Shown one piece after another: positions 39,098 through 48,993 of a stretch of DNA of 64,000 nt (the stretch's first letter is position 1; every line of letters begins with the position of its first letter). Position numbers and translations under genes: made by a program. The DNA comes from an uncultured Faecalibacterium sp. (GTDB lineage: Bacteria > Bacillota > Clostridia > Oscillospirales > Ruminococcaceae), in the NCBI GenBank assembly GCA_902463235.1, contig CABQER010000001.1, positions 62,001 to 126,000 of the forward strand. The letters are read 5' to 3'. The notes beneath the pieces are model-generated. The model ran no database searches and was not told where the DNA came from. It saw only the letters and a list, made by a program, of their open reading frames with translations.

Positions 39098-39733
39098 TCA
39101 TTTCATTCTGCGGATTGGATGCCGCAGCACGGTCTTCAGCTTCTCCGGTGCGGTGCGGCGCGGGTCGCCCAGATAGATCTCGTGATGGAAGCGCGTGTCT
39201 GAAAAATCCGGGCAATATCCCTGCTCCGCTGCAAACGCATCCAGCTGCCGCAGGGTCTCCGGTTCGGTATCATAGGGGCCTATGTGCATACACTGCACGC
39301 ACAAGCCTTCATCGTAGGTGAAAAATTCCACCTTGGAAAAATCCTTTTTCTTTTTGGCAGTGGCTTCCTGCACTGCCCAGTCAAATTCGGCACGGGTGAC
39401 AAATTCCGGCAGACGGATCATAGAGGTCCAGATAAAGGTCTCCTTGTTGGAAAAATCCACACCCTCTGCCCCGGGCTGATGCCACAGCCCTTCCAGCGGC
39501 GGAACGACATATTCAAAATAGCCGTCCATCTTATGGCTGCCCTTGTAGCTCATTTTAATGGTAAATGCAATGCCGTACAGAAGCTCCAACGCTGCCTTGT
39601 ATTCCCCTGCCGGGTCGTTGGGGTCGCCTTTGCCCTGTACCGCCACAAAATTCATCGCAGGGACGGTGATGATCTGCGGTTTCTTCGGCGGGAGATAGAA
39701 CTCTTTATATTCTTTCTTATAGTCAAATGGCAT
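39098..39733 (-). CDS. GyrI-like domain protein
   Basis: The 211-residue protein has KKPQIITVPAMNFVAVQGKG at the start, then YVVPPLEGLW, and C-terminal LCVQCMHIGPYDTEPETLRQ, HEIYLGDPRR, the GyrI-like small-molecule binding fold as in B. subtilis YosS-like and BmrR effector domains. It is next to an MmcQ/YjbR gene with which it overlaps by 11 bp. Ligand unknown. Confidence 0.8.
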   Translation of the reverse strand: MPFDYKKEYKEFYLPPKKPQIITVPAMNFVAVQGKGDPNDPAGEYKAALELLYGIAFTIKMSYKGSHKMDGYFEYVVPPLEGLWHQPGAEGVDFSNKETFIWTSMIRLPEFVTRAEFDWAVQEATAKKKKDFSKVEFFTYDEGLCVQCMHIGPYDTEPETLRQLDAFAAEQGYCPDFSDTRFHHEIYLGDPRRTAPEKLKTVLRHPIRRMK

Positions 39734-40106
39734 CCTTCTTTTCTCCTTCCAGCAGCGCGCGCTGTTTCTTTTTGCTGAAGCCTCCCAGCACCAGCCGATA
39801 AGATTTTTCCAGCATCTCCCGCAGCAGTGCATCCGGCACGTTTCCCTCTGCTTTTACGGAGTTCCAATGCACCTTATTCATATAGTAGCCCGGAATGATA
39901 TCCTCATACTGTCGGCGCAAAAAATCACCCTCGGCGGGGTCCAGCTTGCAAGTAATATACACCGGCTTTCCCGTGGCATCATCCAGACAGACGGCTGCAA
40001 ACATTTTGCCGCCGATGTGATATCTTATCCAGTTCCACTCTGCCTGTAAGTCTTTGGTAACACCAGGCTTTTGCAGAAGCTCCGAGTCGATCCAGCTGTA
40101 TTTCAT
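39723..40106 (-). CDS. MmcQ/YjbR family DNA-binding protein
   Basis: The 127-residue protein has WNWIRYHIGGKMFAAVCLDD, ITCKLDPAEGDFLRRQY, then IIPGYYMNKVHWNSV, typical of the MmcQ/YjbR family (a CyaY-like fold proposed to bind DNA). The ATG at 40106 is chosen on family length. It is paired with the GyrI-like gene. Confidence 0.85.
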   Translation of the reverse strand: MKYSWIDSELLQKPGVTKDLQAEWNWIRYHIGGKMFAAVCLDDATGKPVYITCKLDPAEGDFLRRQYEDIIPGYYMNKVHWNSVKAEGNVPDALLREMLEKSYRLVLGGFSKKKQRALLEGEKKDAI

Positions 40107-40208
40107 GGCGGCACCTCCGTTTTTCTCAGTATAACTGATTTGGAGATGTTTGTAAACAAAAAGTTGTGGTTTTTTCTTATAATACGTCATCTCTGAAAAA
40201 TTGGCAGC

Positions 40209-40250
40209 AAAAAAAGCCATCCGCTCAGAAAACCTGAGAGAATGGCTCTT
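40209..40250 (-). terminator. Terminator of pfkA
   Basis: On the minus strand AGCCATTCTCTCAG pairs with CTGAGCGGATGGCT over two short stems around GTTTT, followed by TTTTTTG. It lies just after the pfkA stop codon. Confidence 0.75.
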
Positions 40251-40266
40251 GTGTTTGAAGTTATGA

Positions 40267-41241
40267 TTAGATAGAAATGGTGTTACATACGTCCACCAGC
40301 ACGGGGTCAAGGCTCTTGGTCATTTCCAAAGCCTCGTCCACGGGGTAGTCCACCAGCTTCTCGCCCTTCATGCCGACGATGCGGTTATACTTGCCCTGCT
40401 CCAGCAGGCAGACGGCCTGATAGCCCATGGCAGAAGCATTCACGCGATCGCGCAGGGTGGGAGAACCGCCGCGCTGCACATGACCCAGAATGGTTGCGCG
40501 GGAATCGATACCGGTGCGGGCCTGAATCTCGTTGGCGATCTCCTGTGCATGACCCACGCCCTCGGCCACAATGATGATAAAGTGGCGCTTGCCGGTCTTC
40601 TGAGTCTCGGCGATCTTATCCAGAATGTCGCGCTGCATATCGAATTCCTTCTCGGGCAGCAGCACAGCCATAGCGCCGGAGGCGATGGCCACGTTCAGAG
40701 CAATGTAACCGGCGTTGCGGCCCATGACCTCGACCACACTGCAGCGGTCGTGGCTCTGGGTGGTGTCGCGCAGCTTGTCGATCATTTCCAGCGCGGTGTT
40801 CATGGCGGTATCGTAGCCGATGGTGTAATCGGTGCAGCCGATATCGTTATCAATGGTGCCGGGCAGGCCGATCATGGGGATGCCGCGGTGTGCCAGTGCG
40901 CGGGCACCGCGGTAGGAGCCGTCGCCGCCGATGACGACCAGCGCATCAATGCCCAGCTCGCGGCACTTTTCAGCGCCCTTATCCTGACCTTCCTTGGTCT
41001 TGAACTCCAGGCAGCGTGCCGTATACAGAATGGTGCCGCCAGCAGAGATGATGTTAGAAACGCTGCGCAGGTTCATTTCAAAGCACTCGCCGTTCAGCAG
41101 GCCGTTATAGCCGCGCTGAATACCGATCATACGGAAGCCCTTATGCAGGCCGGTGCGTACCACAGCGCGCACAGCAGCGTTCATGCCGGGAGCATCACCA
41201 CCGCTTGTAAGCACGCCAATCGTTTTGATTTGCTTTTCCAT
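40267..41241 (-). CDS. pfkA: 6-phosphofructokinase
   Basis: The 324-residue ATP-dependent enzyme phosphorylates fructose 6-phosphate in glycolysis. It has GVLTSGGDAPGMNAAVRAVV, GGDGSYRGA for ATP, LPGTIDNDIGCTDYTIG with the catalytic Asp, and HVQRGGSPT near the end. The ATG at 41241 is chosen over the TTG upstream. It is transcribed alone from its own promoter. Confidence 0.97.
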   Translation of the reverse strand: MEKQIKTIGVLTSGGDAPGMNAAVRAVVRTGLHKGFRMIGIQRGYNGLLNGECFEMNLRSVSNIISAGGTILYTARCLEFKTKEGQDKGAEKCRELGIDALVVIGGDGSYRGARALAHRGIPMIGLPGTIDNDIGCTDYTIGYDTAMNTALEMIDKLRDTTQSHDRCSVVEVMGRNAGYIALNVAIASGAMAVLLPEKEFDMQRDILDKIAETQKTGKRHFIIIVAEGVGHAQEIANEIQARTGIDSRATILGHVQRGGSPTLRDRVNASAMGYQAVCLLEQGKYNRIVGMKGEKLVDYPVDEALEMTKSLDPVLVDVCNTISI

Positions 41242-41354
41242 ACGAGAGATTCCCTCCAATTTACAGTTCAGTTCTTCATTTACCCTTTTGCCTGTACCCT
41301 CTTCTTCCAGAAACAGGCCAGTTGCTTTGCAACAGCTTTGATTCGCCTTTAATG

Positions 41355-41384
41355 ATTATAGCACACCATCCAGACAAATTTCAA
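41355..41384 (-). promoter_or_regulatory. pfkA promoter
   Basis: TTGAAA (41379-41384, minus strand), 18 bp, TATAAT (41355-41360). It is followed by a 113-nt leader to the pfkA start. Confidence 0.8.
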
Positions 41385-41513
41385 TAGGGTTTTGAGACTT
41401 TATGCAATTCCATGCAGTGCAAAATAGCAGCGATATACCGTGTTATTTTCGTGCTTCGTGCCACTTGGAAAATTTAAAATCGTCCCATGCGGTGCCATTC
41501 GTGCACAAATATG

Positions 41514-44500
41514 TTATTTTGTTGCAACGTTTTCTGCACCCAGCAGCCGCTCCAGCTCTTTGAAGAAGAGCGGATGTCCAGAGGTGTATAGCCGGCGCGG
41601 TGCAGCCAGCTTCTGCTTGGTGTCCTCCAGATACAAAATCACCGGGATATCACCGTCAAAGATCTCCAGCAGATTCACCACCTTATCGTACTGGGGACAG
41701 TTGCGGGACGGCAGACGGATGAATACCCGCCGGGCAGCTGTTTTGACAGGATCCGGGCGGCCTTTATCCAAGCGGGTCGGGTCGTAGCTGTCAATGGGCA
41801 GAATGCTGTCTGCCAGCAGCTTGGAGGCTTCATCCTCCCGCACGGAGAGCCGACCGTCGATGACCACAACAGCGTTTTCCTGAATGGCATCCCGGAACCT
41901 GTCCAGCACCTTGGGGAACACGATCACTTCCATAGTGCCGGTCAGATCTTCCACGCTGGTAAAGGCCATCATGCTGTTGGATTTGGTCGTCATCATGCGG
42001 TTTTTGACCACCGCACACACAATGCGCACCTTTTCGCCGTCCTGCACATGGGCATCCTCGCCGGTGAGGTCTTTGATGGTATGGGAACCGATGCGGGCAG
42101 ACTTTTCCCGGTAAGCGTCCAGCGGATGACCGGACAGGTACAGGCCGCTGACCTCTTTTTCCTGCTGCAGCAGCTCGGCAGGGGTGTACTCTGCCAAGGG
42201 ACGGATCTCGTAGACGTCCTCCTGTGAGCTTTGCTGCACTTCCCCGCTCATTACGGAGAACAGATCCAACTGCCCCTCCAGATTGCGGCGGGAGTCGGTC
42301 TCGATGCTTTTAAGGATGCCCTCTACCGCCTCCACCATACTGTGGCGGTTGGAGCCAAAGCAGTCAAAGGCACCGGCTTTGATCAGGCTTTCCACCGAGC
42401 GGCGGTTCAGCTCGCTGCCGTGCATTCGCTTGCAGAAATCGTAAAGGCTGGTGTAGGGCTTTTCCCTGCGCTCGGTGACTGCGTTCTCGATGAGGTTGCG
42501 GCCTACGTTTTTCACGGCGTTCAACCCAAAACGGATCTGTCCGTTATCATCGGCGGTAAAGCCTCCGTTGGAGATATTTACATCCGGCGGCAGCACCTTG
42601 ATGCCCAAACGGGCGCACTCGCCGGAATACTCAATGACCTTATCTGTATTATCCAGCACACTGGTCAGCAATGCCGCCATAAACTGGCTGGGGTAATGGC
42701 ACTTGAGATAAGCGGTCTGAAAGGCCACATAGGCGTAGCAGGCGGCGTGGCTCTTGTTGAAGGCGTAGGACGCAAAGCTGGACATCTCGTCGTAGATCTG
42801 GTTTGCCACCTGCTCCGGGATGCCGTTGGCTACGCAACCCGGGCATTCGTGGCCGGGCTCGGTGCAGCCGTGCACAAAATGTTCCCGCTCGGCTTCCATG
42901 ACGGCGTGCTTCTTTTTGCTCATGGCGCGGCGGACGTTATCTGCCTGTCCGAAGGAGAAGCCCGCCAGCTCCCGGAAGATCTGCATGACCTGCTCCTGAT
43001 AGACGATGCAGCCGTTGGTCACATCCAGAATGTGCGCCAGCTGCGGGGTCTTGTAGCTGATCTTATCCGGCTCGTGGCGGTTGCGCAGATAGGTGGGAAT
43101 GGAATCCATGGGGCCCGGGCGGTACAGACTGATCAGAGCAATGACATCTTCAAGGTTCTGGGGCTGCAAGCCTACAAGCACCTGCTTCATACCGGAGGAT
43201 TCCAGCTGGAACACGCCCTCGGTATCGCCCTGCCCCAGCATTTTGTAGGTATCCGGGTCGTCATAGTCCAGATTGCGGATGGAGAACTCCGGGTGCTGCT
43301 TTTGCACCGCAACCTCCGCATCCCGGATGACGGTCAGGGTGCGCAGACCCAGAAAGTCCATCTTCAAAAGACCCAGTTCCTCGATCTCGGTCATGTTGAA
43401 CTGGGTCACCGGCAGGCCGTCGTTGGTGGCAAGCGGCAGATAATAATCGGTCGGCTCCGGCGTGATGACCACGCCCGCCGCGTGGGTAGAGGCGTGCCGG
43501 GGCATACCCTCCACCTTCAGGGCGGTGTCGATCAGCTCGGTCACCTGCGGGTCGGTATCGTAAAGCTTTTTCAGCTCGCTGGAAACTTCCAACGCCCGCT
43601 TGAGGGTCATCTTCAGCTCCATGGGCACGAGCTTTGCCACCACGTCCACCTGCTGGTACGGAATGCCCATCACGCGGCCCACGTCCCGGATGGCATTGCG
43701 GGCGGCCATGGTACCAAAGGTGACGATCTGCGCCACATGGTCCGCACCGTATTTGCGGTTGACGTAGTCGATGACCTCCTGTCGGCGTTCGTAGCAGAAG
43801 TCCACATCGAAATCCGGCATACTGACGCGCTCGGGATTCAAAAAGCGCTCGAAAATCAGGTTGTAGCGGATGGGGTCGATATCCGTGATGCCCACGCAGT
43901 AGGCAGCGATACTGCCCGCGCCGGAGCCGCGTCCCGGGCCTACCGGGATGCCCTGACTTTTTGCAAAATTGATGTAGTCCCACACGATGAGGTAATAGTT
44001 GGTATACCCCATGGTCTTGACCACGCCGATCTCGTATTTCAGGCGGTCGATGTTGGCCTGCGGCACATCCGGGCCATAGCGGCGCTCCAAGCCATCCCAG
44101 CAGAGCTTTTCAAAGTAGGCTTGATTATCCATGCCGTCCGGGGCCTTGTAATAAGGGATCTTGGTGTGGCCGAACTCAAAGTCAAAATTGCACTGTTCGG
44201 CGATCTTTGCCGTATTGGCGCAGGCCTCCGGCACCACGGAGAACAGCTCGTACATCTCGTCGGTGGTCTTGACGTAGAATTCATCGGTCTGGAACTCCAT
44301 GCGGTCGGCGTCCTGAATGGTCTTGCCGGTCTGGATGCACAGCAGGATGCTCTGCATCTTGGCGTCCTCTTTGCGCAGATAATGGGCGTCGTTGGTGGCT
44401 GCCATGGGGATGCCTGTCTCCCGGGAAAGCTTGATGAGCTGCGGCAGAACAGTGGTATCTTCTTTCAAGCCGTGATCCTGCAATTCGATGTAGTAATTTT

Positions 44501-45023
44501 CTGCACCGAACAGGTCCCGGTACCACAGCGCCGTTGCCTTTGCGCGCTCGTAGTCCCCTGCCAGAATGGCCTGCGGGATCTCGCCCGCAAGACAGGCCGA
44601 AAGGCAGATAAGCCCCTCGTGGTATTGCTCCAAAAGCTGCTTATCCACGCGGGGCTTGGAGTAAAAGCCCTCCACAAAACCGGCCGAGACCATTTTGATC
44701 AGGTTCTTGTAGCCGGTCTCGTTTTTGCACAGTAAGATCAGGTGGTTGTTGCCGTCGATCTTATTTACCTTATCAAAGCGTGTGCGGGTAGCAACATACA
44801 CCTCACAGCCGATGATGGGCTTGATGCCCGCCTTTTTAGCAGCTTTGTAAAACTGCACACAGCCGTACATTACGCCGTGGTCGGTGCAGGCAATGGCGGT
44901 CTGTCCGCACTCCTTCACCCGCTCCATCAGCTGGTCGATGCGGCAGGCACCGTCCAGAAGGCTGTATTCCGTATGGATATGCAGGTGGGCAAAGGGACGG
45001 GTATTTGCGGTAGGTTCACTCAT
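41514..45023 (-). CDS. dnaE: DNA polymerase III alpha subunit
   Basis: The 1169-residue polymerase begins with a PHP domain (HLHIHTEYSLLDGACRIDQL), then the catalytic acids in PDFDVDFCYERR, NAIRDVGRV, a tandem HhH/thumb region, and a C-terminal OB fold (EVIVFPKVLDRF). It extends the leading or lagging strand together with PolC in Firmicutes. It lies at the end of the hprK-murB-rapZ-whiA operon and overlaps whiA by 4 bp. Confidence 0.97.
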   Translation of the reverse strand: MSEPTANTRPFAHLHIHTEYSLLDGACRIDQLMERVKECGQTAIACTDHGVMYGCVQFYKAAKKAGIKPIIGCEVYVATRTRFDKVNKIDGNNHLILLCKNETGYKNLIKMVSAGFVEGFYSKPRVDKQLLEQYHEGLICLSACLAGEIPQAILAGDYERAKATALWYRDLFGAENYYIELQDHGLKEDTTVLPQLIKLSRETGIPMAATNDAHYLRKEDAKMQSILLCIQTGKTIQDADRMEFQTDEFYVKTTDEMYELFSVVPEACANTAKIAEQCNFDFEFGHTKIPYYKAPDGMDNQAYFEKLCWDGLERRYGPDVPQANIDRLKYEIGVVKTMGYTNYYLIVWDYINFAKSQGIPVGPGRGSGAGSIAAYCVGITDIDPIRYNLIFERFLNPERVSMPDFDVDFCYERRQEVIDYVNRKYGADHVAQIVTFGTMAARNAIRDVGRVMGIPYQQVDVVAKLVPMELKMTLKRALEVSSELKKLYDTDPQVTELIDTALKVEGMPRHASTHAAGVVITPEPTDYYLPLATNDGLPVTQFNMTEIEELGLLKMDFLGLRTLTVIRDAEVAVQKQHPEFSIRNLDYDDPDTYKMLGQGDTEGVFQLESSGMKQVLVGLQPQNLEDVIALISLYRPGPMDSIPTYLRNRHEPDKISYKTPQLAHILDVTNGCIVYQEQVMQIFRELAGFSFGQADNVRRAMSKKKHAVMEAEREHFVHGCTEPGHECPGCVANGIPEQVANQIYDEMSSFASYAFNKSHAACYAYVAFQTAYLKCHYPSQFMAALLTSVLDNTDKVIEYSGECARLGIKVLPPDVNISNGGFTADDNGQIRFGLNAVKNVGRNLIENAVTERREKPYTSLYDFCKRMHGSELNRRSVESLIKAGAFDCFGSNRHSMVEAVEGILKSIETDSRRNLEGQLDLFSVMSGEVQQSSQEDVYEIRPLAEYTPAELLQQEKEVSGLYLSGHPLDAYREKSARIGSHTIKDLTGEDAHVQDGEKVRIVCAVVKNRMMTTKSNSMMAFTSVEDLTGTMEVIVFPKVLDRFRDAIQENAVVVIDGRLSVREDEASKLLADSILPIDSYDPTRLDKGRPDPVKTAARRVFIRLPSRNCPQYDKVVNLLEIFDGDIPVILYLEDTKQKLAAPRRLYTSGHPLFFKELERLLGAENVATK

Positions 45024-45952
45024 TGTACTGCCTCCTGTCCCTCCTGCTGGCGCTGGCGCAGATTTTCTGCCAGTGCCTCCAGCTTTTTCATCCGGTGCGA
45101 TAGGCCGGATTTGCTCACCGCCGGGTCAAAGCAGCCGCACAGCGCGGTAAGCGAAAGATCCGGGTATTGCAGACGCTTAGCTGCCGCCTGCTGTAATACC
45201 TCCGGCAGGGTCTCCAGCGCGTGCTGCTCCTGCAAATAGCGGATGGCCTTCAGGGTCTGGGCATTCGCCCGCGCGGTTTTGCCAAGGTTTGCGGTATCGC
45301 AGTTGGTCTGCCGATTGGTCTGATTGCGCACCTGCTTGAACGCCTTGAGCACGCTAATTTGCGTTGCTGCATCCGCAGCGCCCATAAAGCGGAGCAAACG
45401 CTCCACATTGGCACCGGTCTTGACGTAGATCAGGTTCACGCCGTTGCGGCGGGTGCGATGGGGCGCAAACTCGTGCTCGGCCAGCAGCGCTTCAAAATCC
45501 CGGGCGAGGTTCGTCCGGGAGGTGAGAAATTCCAGATTATATTCCTTTTGCGGGTCGGTGACCGTGCCGCTGCACAAAAAAGCCATGGCAATATAGGCGC
45601 TGACGCAGGTCTGGCAACGTATCAGCCCGGGGTCGATCTGCAAGCTGGTCTCCCTGCCGGTAGTGCCGAACAGCTCATGCAGGCGGGTGACCTGTTCCAC
45701 ATCGCGGATATTGAACTCATACAGCACACCGCTGGCGCGGGGCTTTTCCAGTATCTCGCCCCGGATGCCGCAGCGGGCAAACAGCTGCTGTGCCAGCTGC
45801 ACCGTGTGGGGCTGCTCGGTTTGCAGCACAAGGCCGCGGGCATCAAAGTATTTGGCAAAGCAGGCAATGCCATAGGCCGCTGCACGCACACAGCATTCCT
45901 TGGTGGGGCTGCGCTGCGCGATCTCCTCCCGCGCACTGGATGCAAAACTCAT
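45020..45952 (-). CDS. whiA: WhiA family DNA-binding regulator
   Basis: The 310-residue protein has an N-terminal LAGLIDADG-like fold (KECCVRAAAYGIACFAK, AYIAMAFLCSGTVTDPQKEY) and a C-terminal helix-turn-helix (LQYPDLSLTALCGCFDPAVS, then KSGLSHRMKKLEAL). WhiA controls cell division and, in actinobacteria, sporulation. Position after rapZ is conserved in Gram-positives. The ATG at 45952 fits the family start MSFASSAREEI. Confidence 0.93.
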   Translation of the reverse strand: MSFASSAREEIAQRSPTKECCVRAAAYGIACFAKYFDARGLVLQTEQPHTVQLAQQLFARCGIRGEILEKPRASGVLYEFNIRDVEQVTRLHELFGTTGRETSLQIDPGLIRCQTCVSAYIAMAFLCSGTVTDPQKEYNLEFLTSRTNLARDFEALLAEHEFAPHRTRRNGVNLIYVKTGANVERLLRFMGAADAATQISVLKAFKQVRNQTNRQTNCDTANLGKTARANAQTLKAIRYLQEQHALETLPEVLQQAAAKRLQYPDLSLTALCGCFDPAVSKSGLSHRMKKLEALAENLRQRQQEGQEAVQ

Positions 45953-45968
45953 AGTATTTCCTCTGTTT

Positions 45969-46832
45969 TCAGCGCACGGCGTCCCGGTGCTGCACCCCGG
46001 GCTCGTAGCCCAGAGAGGTGCAGTATTTCGCAAGTTTGCGTGCGAATGTGATGGAGCGGTGCTTGCCGCCCGTGCAACCCACCGCGATGGTCAACTGGCT
46101 TTTGCCTTCCTTGACATAAAGCGGCAGGGCGTACTGCAAAAAGTTCTCGTACCGGTGCAGCAGCTCCTGTGCTTCGGGGTGGCTCATGACAAAATCCACC
46201 ACTTCCTGATCCAGCCCGGTCTTGTGCTTCAGTTCCGGCACATAGAAAGGGTTGGGCAGGCAGCGCACATCCAGCACAAGGTCTGCTTCCGGCGGCAGAC
46301 CAAACTTGAACCCGAAGGACATGATGGTAAGCTGCATGGCGTTTTTTGCCCCGCCGCTTTTCATGAACAAATCGCAGATGCGCTCTTTATTCTGAGAGGT
46401 GGAGAGCAGCCCGGTGTTGATGGTGTAGTCCGCACGCTCTTTTAAGGGCTGCAGGATCTGCCGCTCCTTCAAAAAGGCATCCCGGGTAGAGAGGCCCTCT
46501 GCAATGCTGATGGGGTGGCGGCGGCGGGTCTCGCTGTAGCGGCGCATCAGCACCTCGTCCGGCGCATCCAGAAACAGGATCTTATAGGGTGTTTTCTGCT
46601 CGTCCAGCTGCTGCAGGGCAGCTTCGATCTGCTCTCTGCTGCGGCAGCCGCGCACATCCATGGAAAGCGCCACCCGCTCCAGCCGGTTGTCGCCAGCCTT
46701 GGAAAACGCCGTAATGCTGGGCAGCAGCCCCGCCGGGACGTTATCGATGCAGAAATATCCGATATCCTCCAGCGCATTCATAGCCACAGACTTTCCTGCG
46801 CCGGAAAGTCCGCTGACGATCAATAGCTCCAT
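45969..46832 (-). CDS. rapZ: RNase adapter / nucleotide-binding protein RapZ (YvcJ)
   Basis: The 287-residue protein has Walker A GLSGAGKS, IGYFCIDNVPAGLLP, DVRCLPNPFY and TIAVGCTGGKHRSITFARKL. In enterobacteria RapZ guides RNase E to a small RNA for amino-sugar control; in Firmicutes the YvcJ form hydrolyses nucleotides and influences competence or phosphorylated-sugar state. Start at ATG 46832. Confidence 0.95.
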   Translation of the reverse strand: MELLIVSGLSGAGKSVAMNALEDIGYFCIDNVPAGLLPSITAFSKAGDNRLERVALSMDVRGCRSREQIEAALQQLDEQKTPYKILFLDAPDEVLMRRYSETRRRHPISIAEGLSTRDAFLKERQILQPLKERADYTINTGLLSTSQNKERICDLFMKSGGAKNAMQLTIMSFGFKFGLPPEADLVLDVRCLPNPFYVPELKHKTGLDQEVVDFVMSHPEAQELLHRYENFLQYALPLYVKEGKSQLTIAVGCTGGKHRSITFARKLAKYCTSLGYEPGVQHRDAVR

Positions 46833-46863
46833 CTGTATTCCACACTCCCTCTATTCCCGCAGT

Positions 46864-47760
46864 TCAGCGGACTACGCGGATCTCTTTTTCCAGATCGTAG
46901 CCGGTCTTTTCCTTTACAATGGTGCGTACTTCCTCGCACAGTGCCAGCACGTCTGCGCAGGTTGCGCCGCCAAGGTTCACCACAAAGCCACAATGTTTTT
47001 CGCTGACGGCGGCACCGCCGTGTCGGTAGCCCCGCAGACCGCATTGGTCGATAAGGGCTGCGGCAAAAGCGCCCGCCGGGCGCTTGAAGGTGCTGCCTGC
47101 GCTGGGCTTATCCAGCGGCTGCTTGTCCAGCCGCTTCGCCATCAGTTCGTCCATTTTAGCGCGGATGGCTTCCGGTTCGCCCGGGGTCAGGGTAAACTGC
47201 GCCGAGAGGATACAGCCGCCGTTTTCTTCAAAAATGCTGTGGCGGTAGCGCAGGTCAAGTTCTGTTGCCGCTGCCTCTTTTATTTTGCCCTCGGCGGTAA
47301 GGTACTGCACTGTGGTCAGCACGTCCTTCATCTCGCCGCCATAGGCTCCGGCGTTCATGTAGACTGCGCCGCCTACCGTACCGGGGATGCCGTAGGCAAA
47401 CTCCAACCCGGTCAGGCCGTGCTCCAGCGCCGTTTTGCACAGTGCCGAGAGCCGCACGCCCGCCCCGGCGGTGAGCTGCGAGCCGTGCACCTCCACAGTA
47501 TCCTGCATGGAGGAGATATCCAGCACCGCACCGTTGTAGCCCTCGTCGGCAAACAGGATATTGCTGCCGTTGCCCAGCAGATAATGCCGGACGCCCTGCG
47601 CCTTGCACAGGGCAACGGCGCGGCAAAGCTGTGCCCGATCTGCCGGCTGCACAAACAGCCGCGCCGGGCCGCCGATTTTAAAGGTACAATGCGCTGCCAG
47701 CGGCTCGTTTTCTTTATAAGCAATGCCTGCTGCAGTCAGCAGCTGCTTGAGTTGTTCCAT
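46864..47760 (-). CDS. murB: UDP-N-acetylenolpyruvoylglucosamine reductase
   Basis: The 298-residue flavoenzyme reduces UDP-GlcNAc-enolpyruvate for cell wall building. It has FKIGGPARLFVQP, LLGNGSNILFAD for FAD binding, LTGLEFAYGIPGTVGGAVYM, SAQFTLTPGE and SAGSTFKRPAG with the catalytic Ser. The ATG at 47760 follows AAGGAG. It is second in the hprK operon. Confidence 0.95.
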   Translation of the reverse strand: MEQLKQLLTAAGIAYKENEPLAAHCTFKIGGPARLFVQPADRAQLCRAVALCKAQGVRHYLLGNGSNILFADEGYNGAVLDISSMQDTVEVHGSQLTAGAGVRLSALCKTALEHGLTGLEFAYGIPGTVGGAVYMNAGAYGGEMKDVLTTVQYLTAEGKIKEAAATELDLRYRHSIFEENGGCILSAQFTLTPGEPEAIRAKMDELMAKRLDKQPLDKPSAGSTFKRPAGAFAAALIDQCGLRGYRHGGAAVSEKHCGFVVNLGGATCADVLALCEEVRTIVKEKTGYDLEKEIRVVR

Positions 47761-47788
47761 AGGGTCAGGCTCCTTTTTATCGAGAGGT

Positions 47789-48724
47789 TCAGTCCATTTT
47801 GTCATCCAGCCCCAGCCGGATCAGCAGCTCCTTGGCCGCGTTGTAACCCATCTTCTTCTGGCGGTTATTGATGGCTGCGGTCTCCAGTACCACAGCCAGA
47901 TTGCGGCCGGGAGAGACCGGGATGCTGGTGCTGGGAATGCTGACGCCCAGAATGTCGTAGTATTCGCTTTCCAGCCCGGTGCGCTGGTAGTTCTTGGTGG
48001 GGTCCCACGCCTCCAGCTGCACCACCAGATCCAGACTTTCGCTCAGCTTGACAGCGCCCACGCCGTACACACGGGCAACGTTGACAATGCCGATGCCGCG
48101 CAGCTCGATAAAGTGACGGATGTTTTCCGGTGCAGTGCCCATGATCTGGCGGTTGGACACCTTGCGCAGCTCCACGGCATCATCTGCCACCAGACGGTGA
48201 CCGCGCTTGACCAGCTCGATGGCCAGCTCGCTTTTGCCGATGCCGCTGTCGCCCAAAATCAGGATGCCCTCGCCGTACACCTCCACCAGCACGCCGTGCC
48301 GGGTGATGCGGGGCGCAAGCTCCAGGTTCAGCACGCTGATCAGGCTGCCCATCAAAGTGCAGGTAGTCTCGTTGGAACGCAGCAAGGCAACCGCGTGCTT
48401 CTGTGCCAGTTCCTGCATCTCCGGGAAGGGCGCAAGTTCCTCGCTGCGGCAGACAATGACCGCCGGGGGCTGCTGCCGGAACAGCTGTTCCAGTGCCTCG
48501 TAGCGCTTTTCTGCCGTCAGACCGGACAGAAAGTTCATTTCTGCCAGACCCATGATCTGCAGGCGAAGCTTATCAAAGTAATCATAGTAGCCTGCCAGAA
48601 ACAGACCCGGACGGTTGACCTCGGCAATCTCCACGCTGATCTCATCCAGCTCCCGGGGGGTGTATACCACTTCCATGCTGACGCGGTCAGTCAGCGTTTT
48701 AAGCGAAACATTGAACGTACCCAT
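47789..48724 (-). CDS. hprK: HPr kinase/phosphorylase
   Basis: The 311-residue enzyme phosphorylates HPr at Ser to set carbon catabolite control. It has GILILGDSGIGKSELAIELV (P loop) and GHRLVADDAVELR, IMGTAPENIRHFIELRGIGI and WDPTKNYQRTG. First gene of the operon, with a clear promoter upstream. Confidence 0.96.
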   Translation of the reverse strand: MGTFNVSLKTLTDRVSMEVVYTPRELDEISVEIAEVNRPGLFLAGYYDYFDKLRLQIMGLAEMNFLSGLTAEKRYEALEQLFRQQPPAVIVCRSEELAPFPEMQELAQKHAVALLRSNETTCTLMGSLISVLNLELAPRITRHGVLVEVYGEGILILGDSGIGKSELAIELVKRGHRLVADDAVELRKVSNRQIMGTAPENIRHFIELRGIGIVNVARVYGVGAVKLSESLDLVVQLEAWDPTKNYQRTGLESEYYDILGVSIPSTSIPVSPGRNLAVVLETAAINNRQKKMGYNAAKELLIRLGLDDKMD

Positions 48725-48778
48725 CCTGGTTCCTCCTGTATCCTCTTGCCGCGCTGTGCTGCGGGCACTCTTGTTCCT

Positions 48779-48807
48779 ATTATAATAAAATTCGGCGGCA
48801 AATACAA
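48779..48807 (-). promoter_or_regulatory. Promoter of the hprK operon
   Basis: TTGTAT (48802-48807, minus strand), 17 bp, TATAAT (48779-48784). It starts the hprK-murB-rapZ-whiA-dnaE transcript. Confidence 0.75.
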
Positions 48808-48875
48808 CGCCCGGGGCGCTGTTTTTGTACTGTGGGTGGGAAACCGACGCTGCATCGCAGCCCGTGCACAGGATT

Positions 48876-48946
48876 TTTACATTTTTCTTACTTTACATGG
48901 GTTTTACATTTCGGCGATTTCAGATTTTACATTGTTTTTCTATACT
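48876..48946 (+). promoter_or_regulatory. Pho-box-like repeats upstream of the Na/Pi cotransporter
   Basis: TTTACA occurs at 48876, 48892, 48903 and 48926 with spacings of 16, 11 and 23 bp, the 11-bp one being one helical turn. TATACT lies at 48941-48946. This is the layout of a Gram-positive PhoP-activated promoter, and the operon it drives contains the Pho-type two-component system itself. Confidence 0.65.
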
Positions 48947-48993
48947 TAAAGCACAGGAGAAAAACACGTCAAGATAAAGTGAGGAAAACACTT

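Noticed and set aside
42231..44735. Plus-strand open frame of 834 codons over dnaE
   Set aside because: Antisense shadow of dnaE in GC-rich sequence with codon-position bias; composition dominated by His, Val and Gly and no motif seen.
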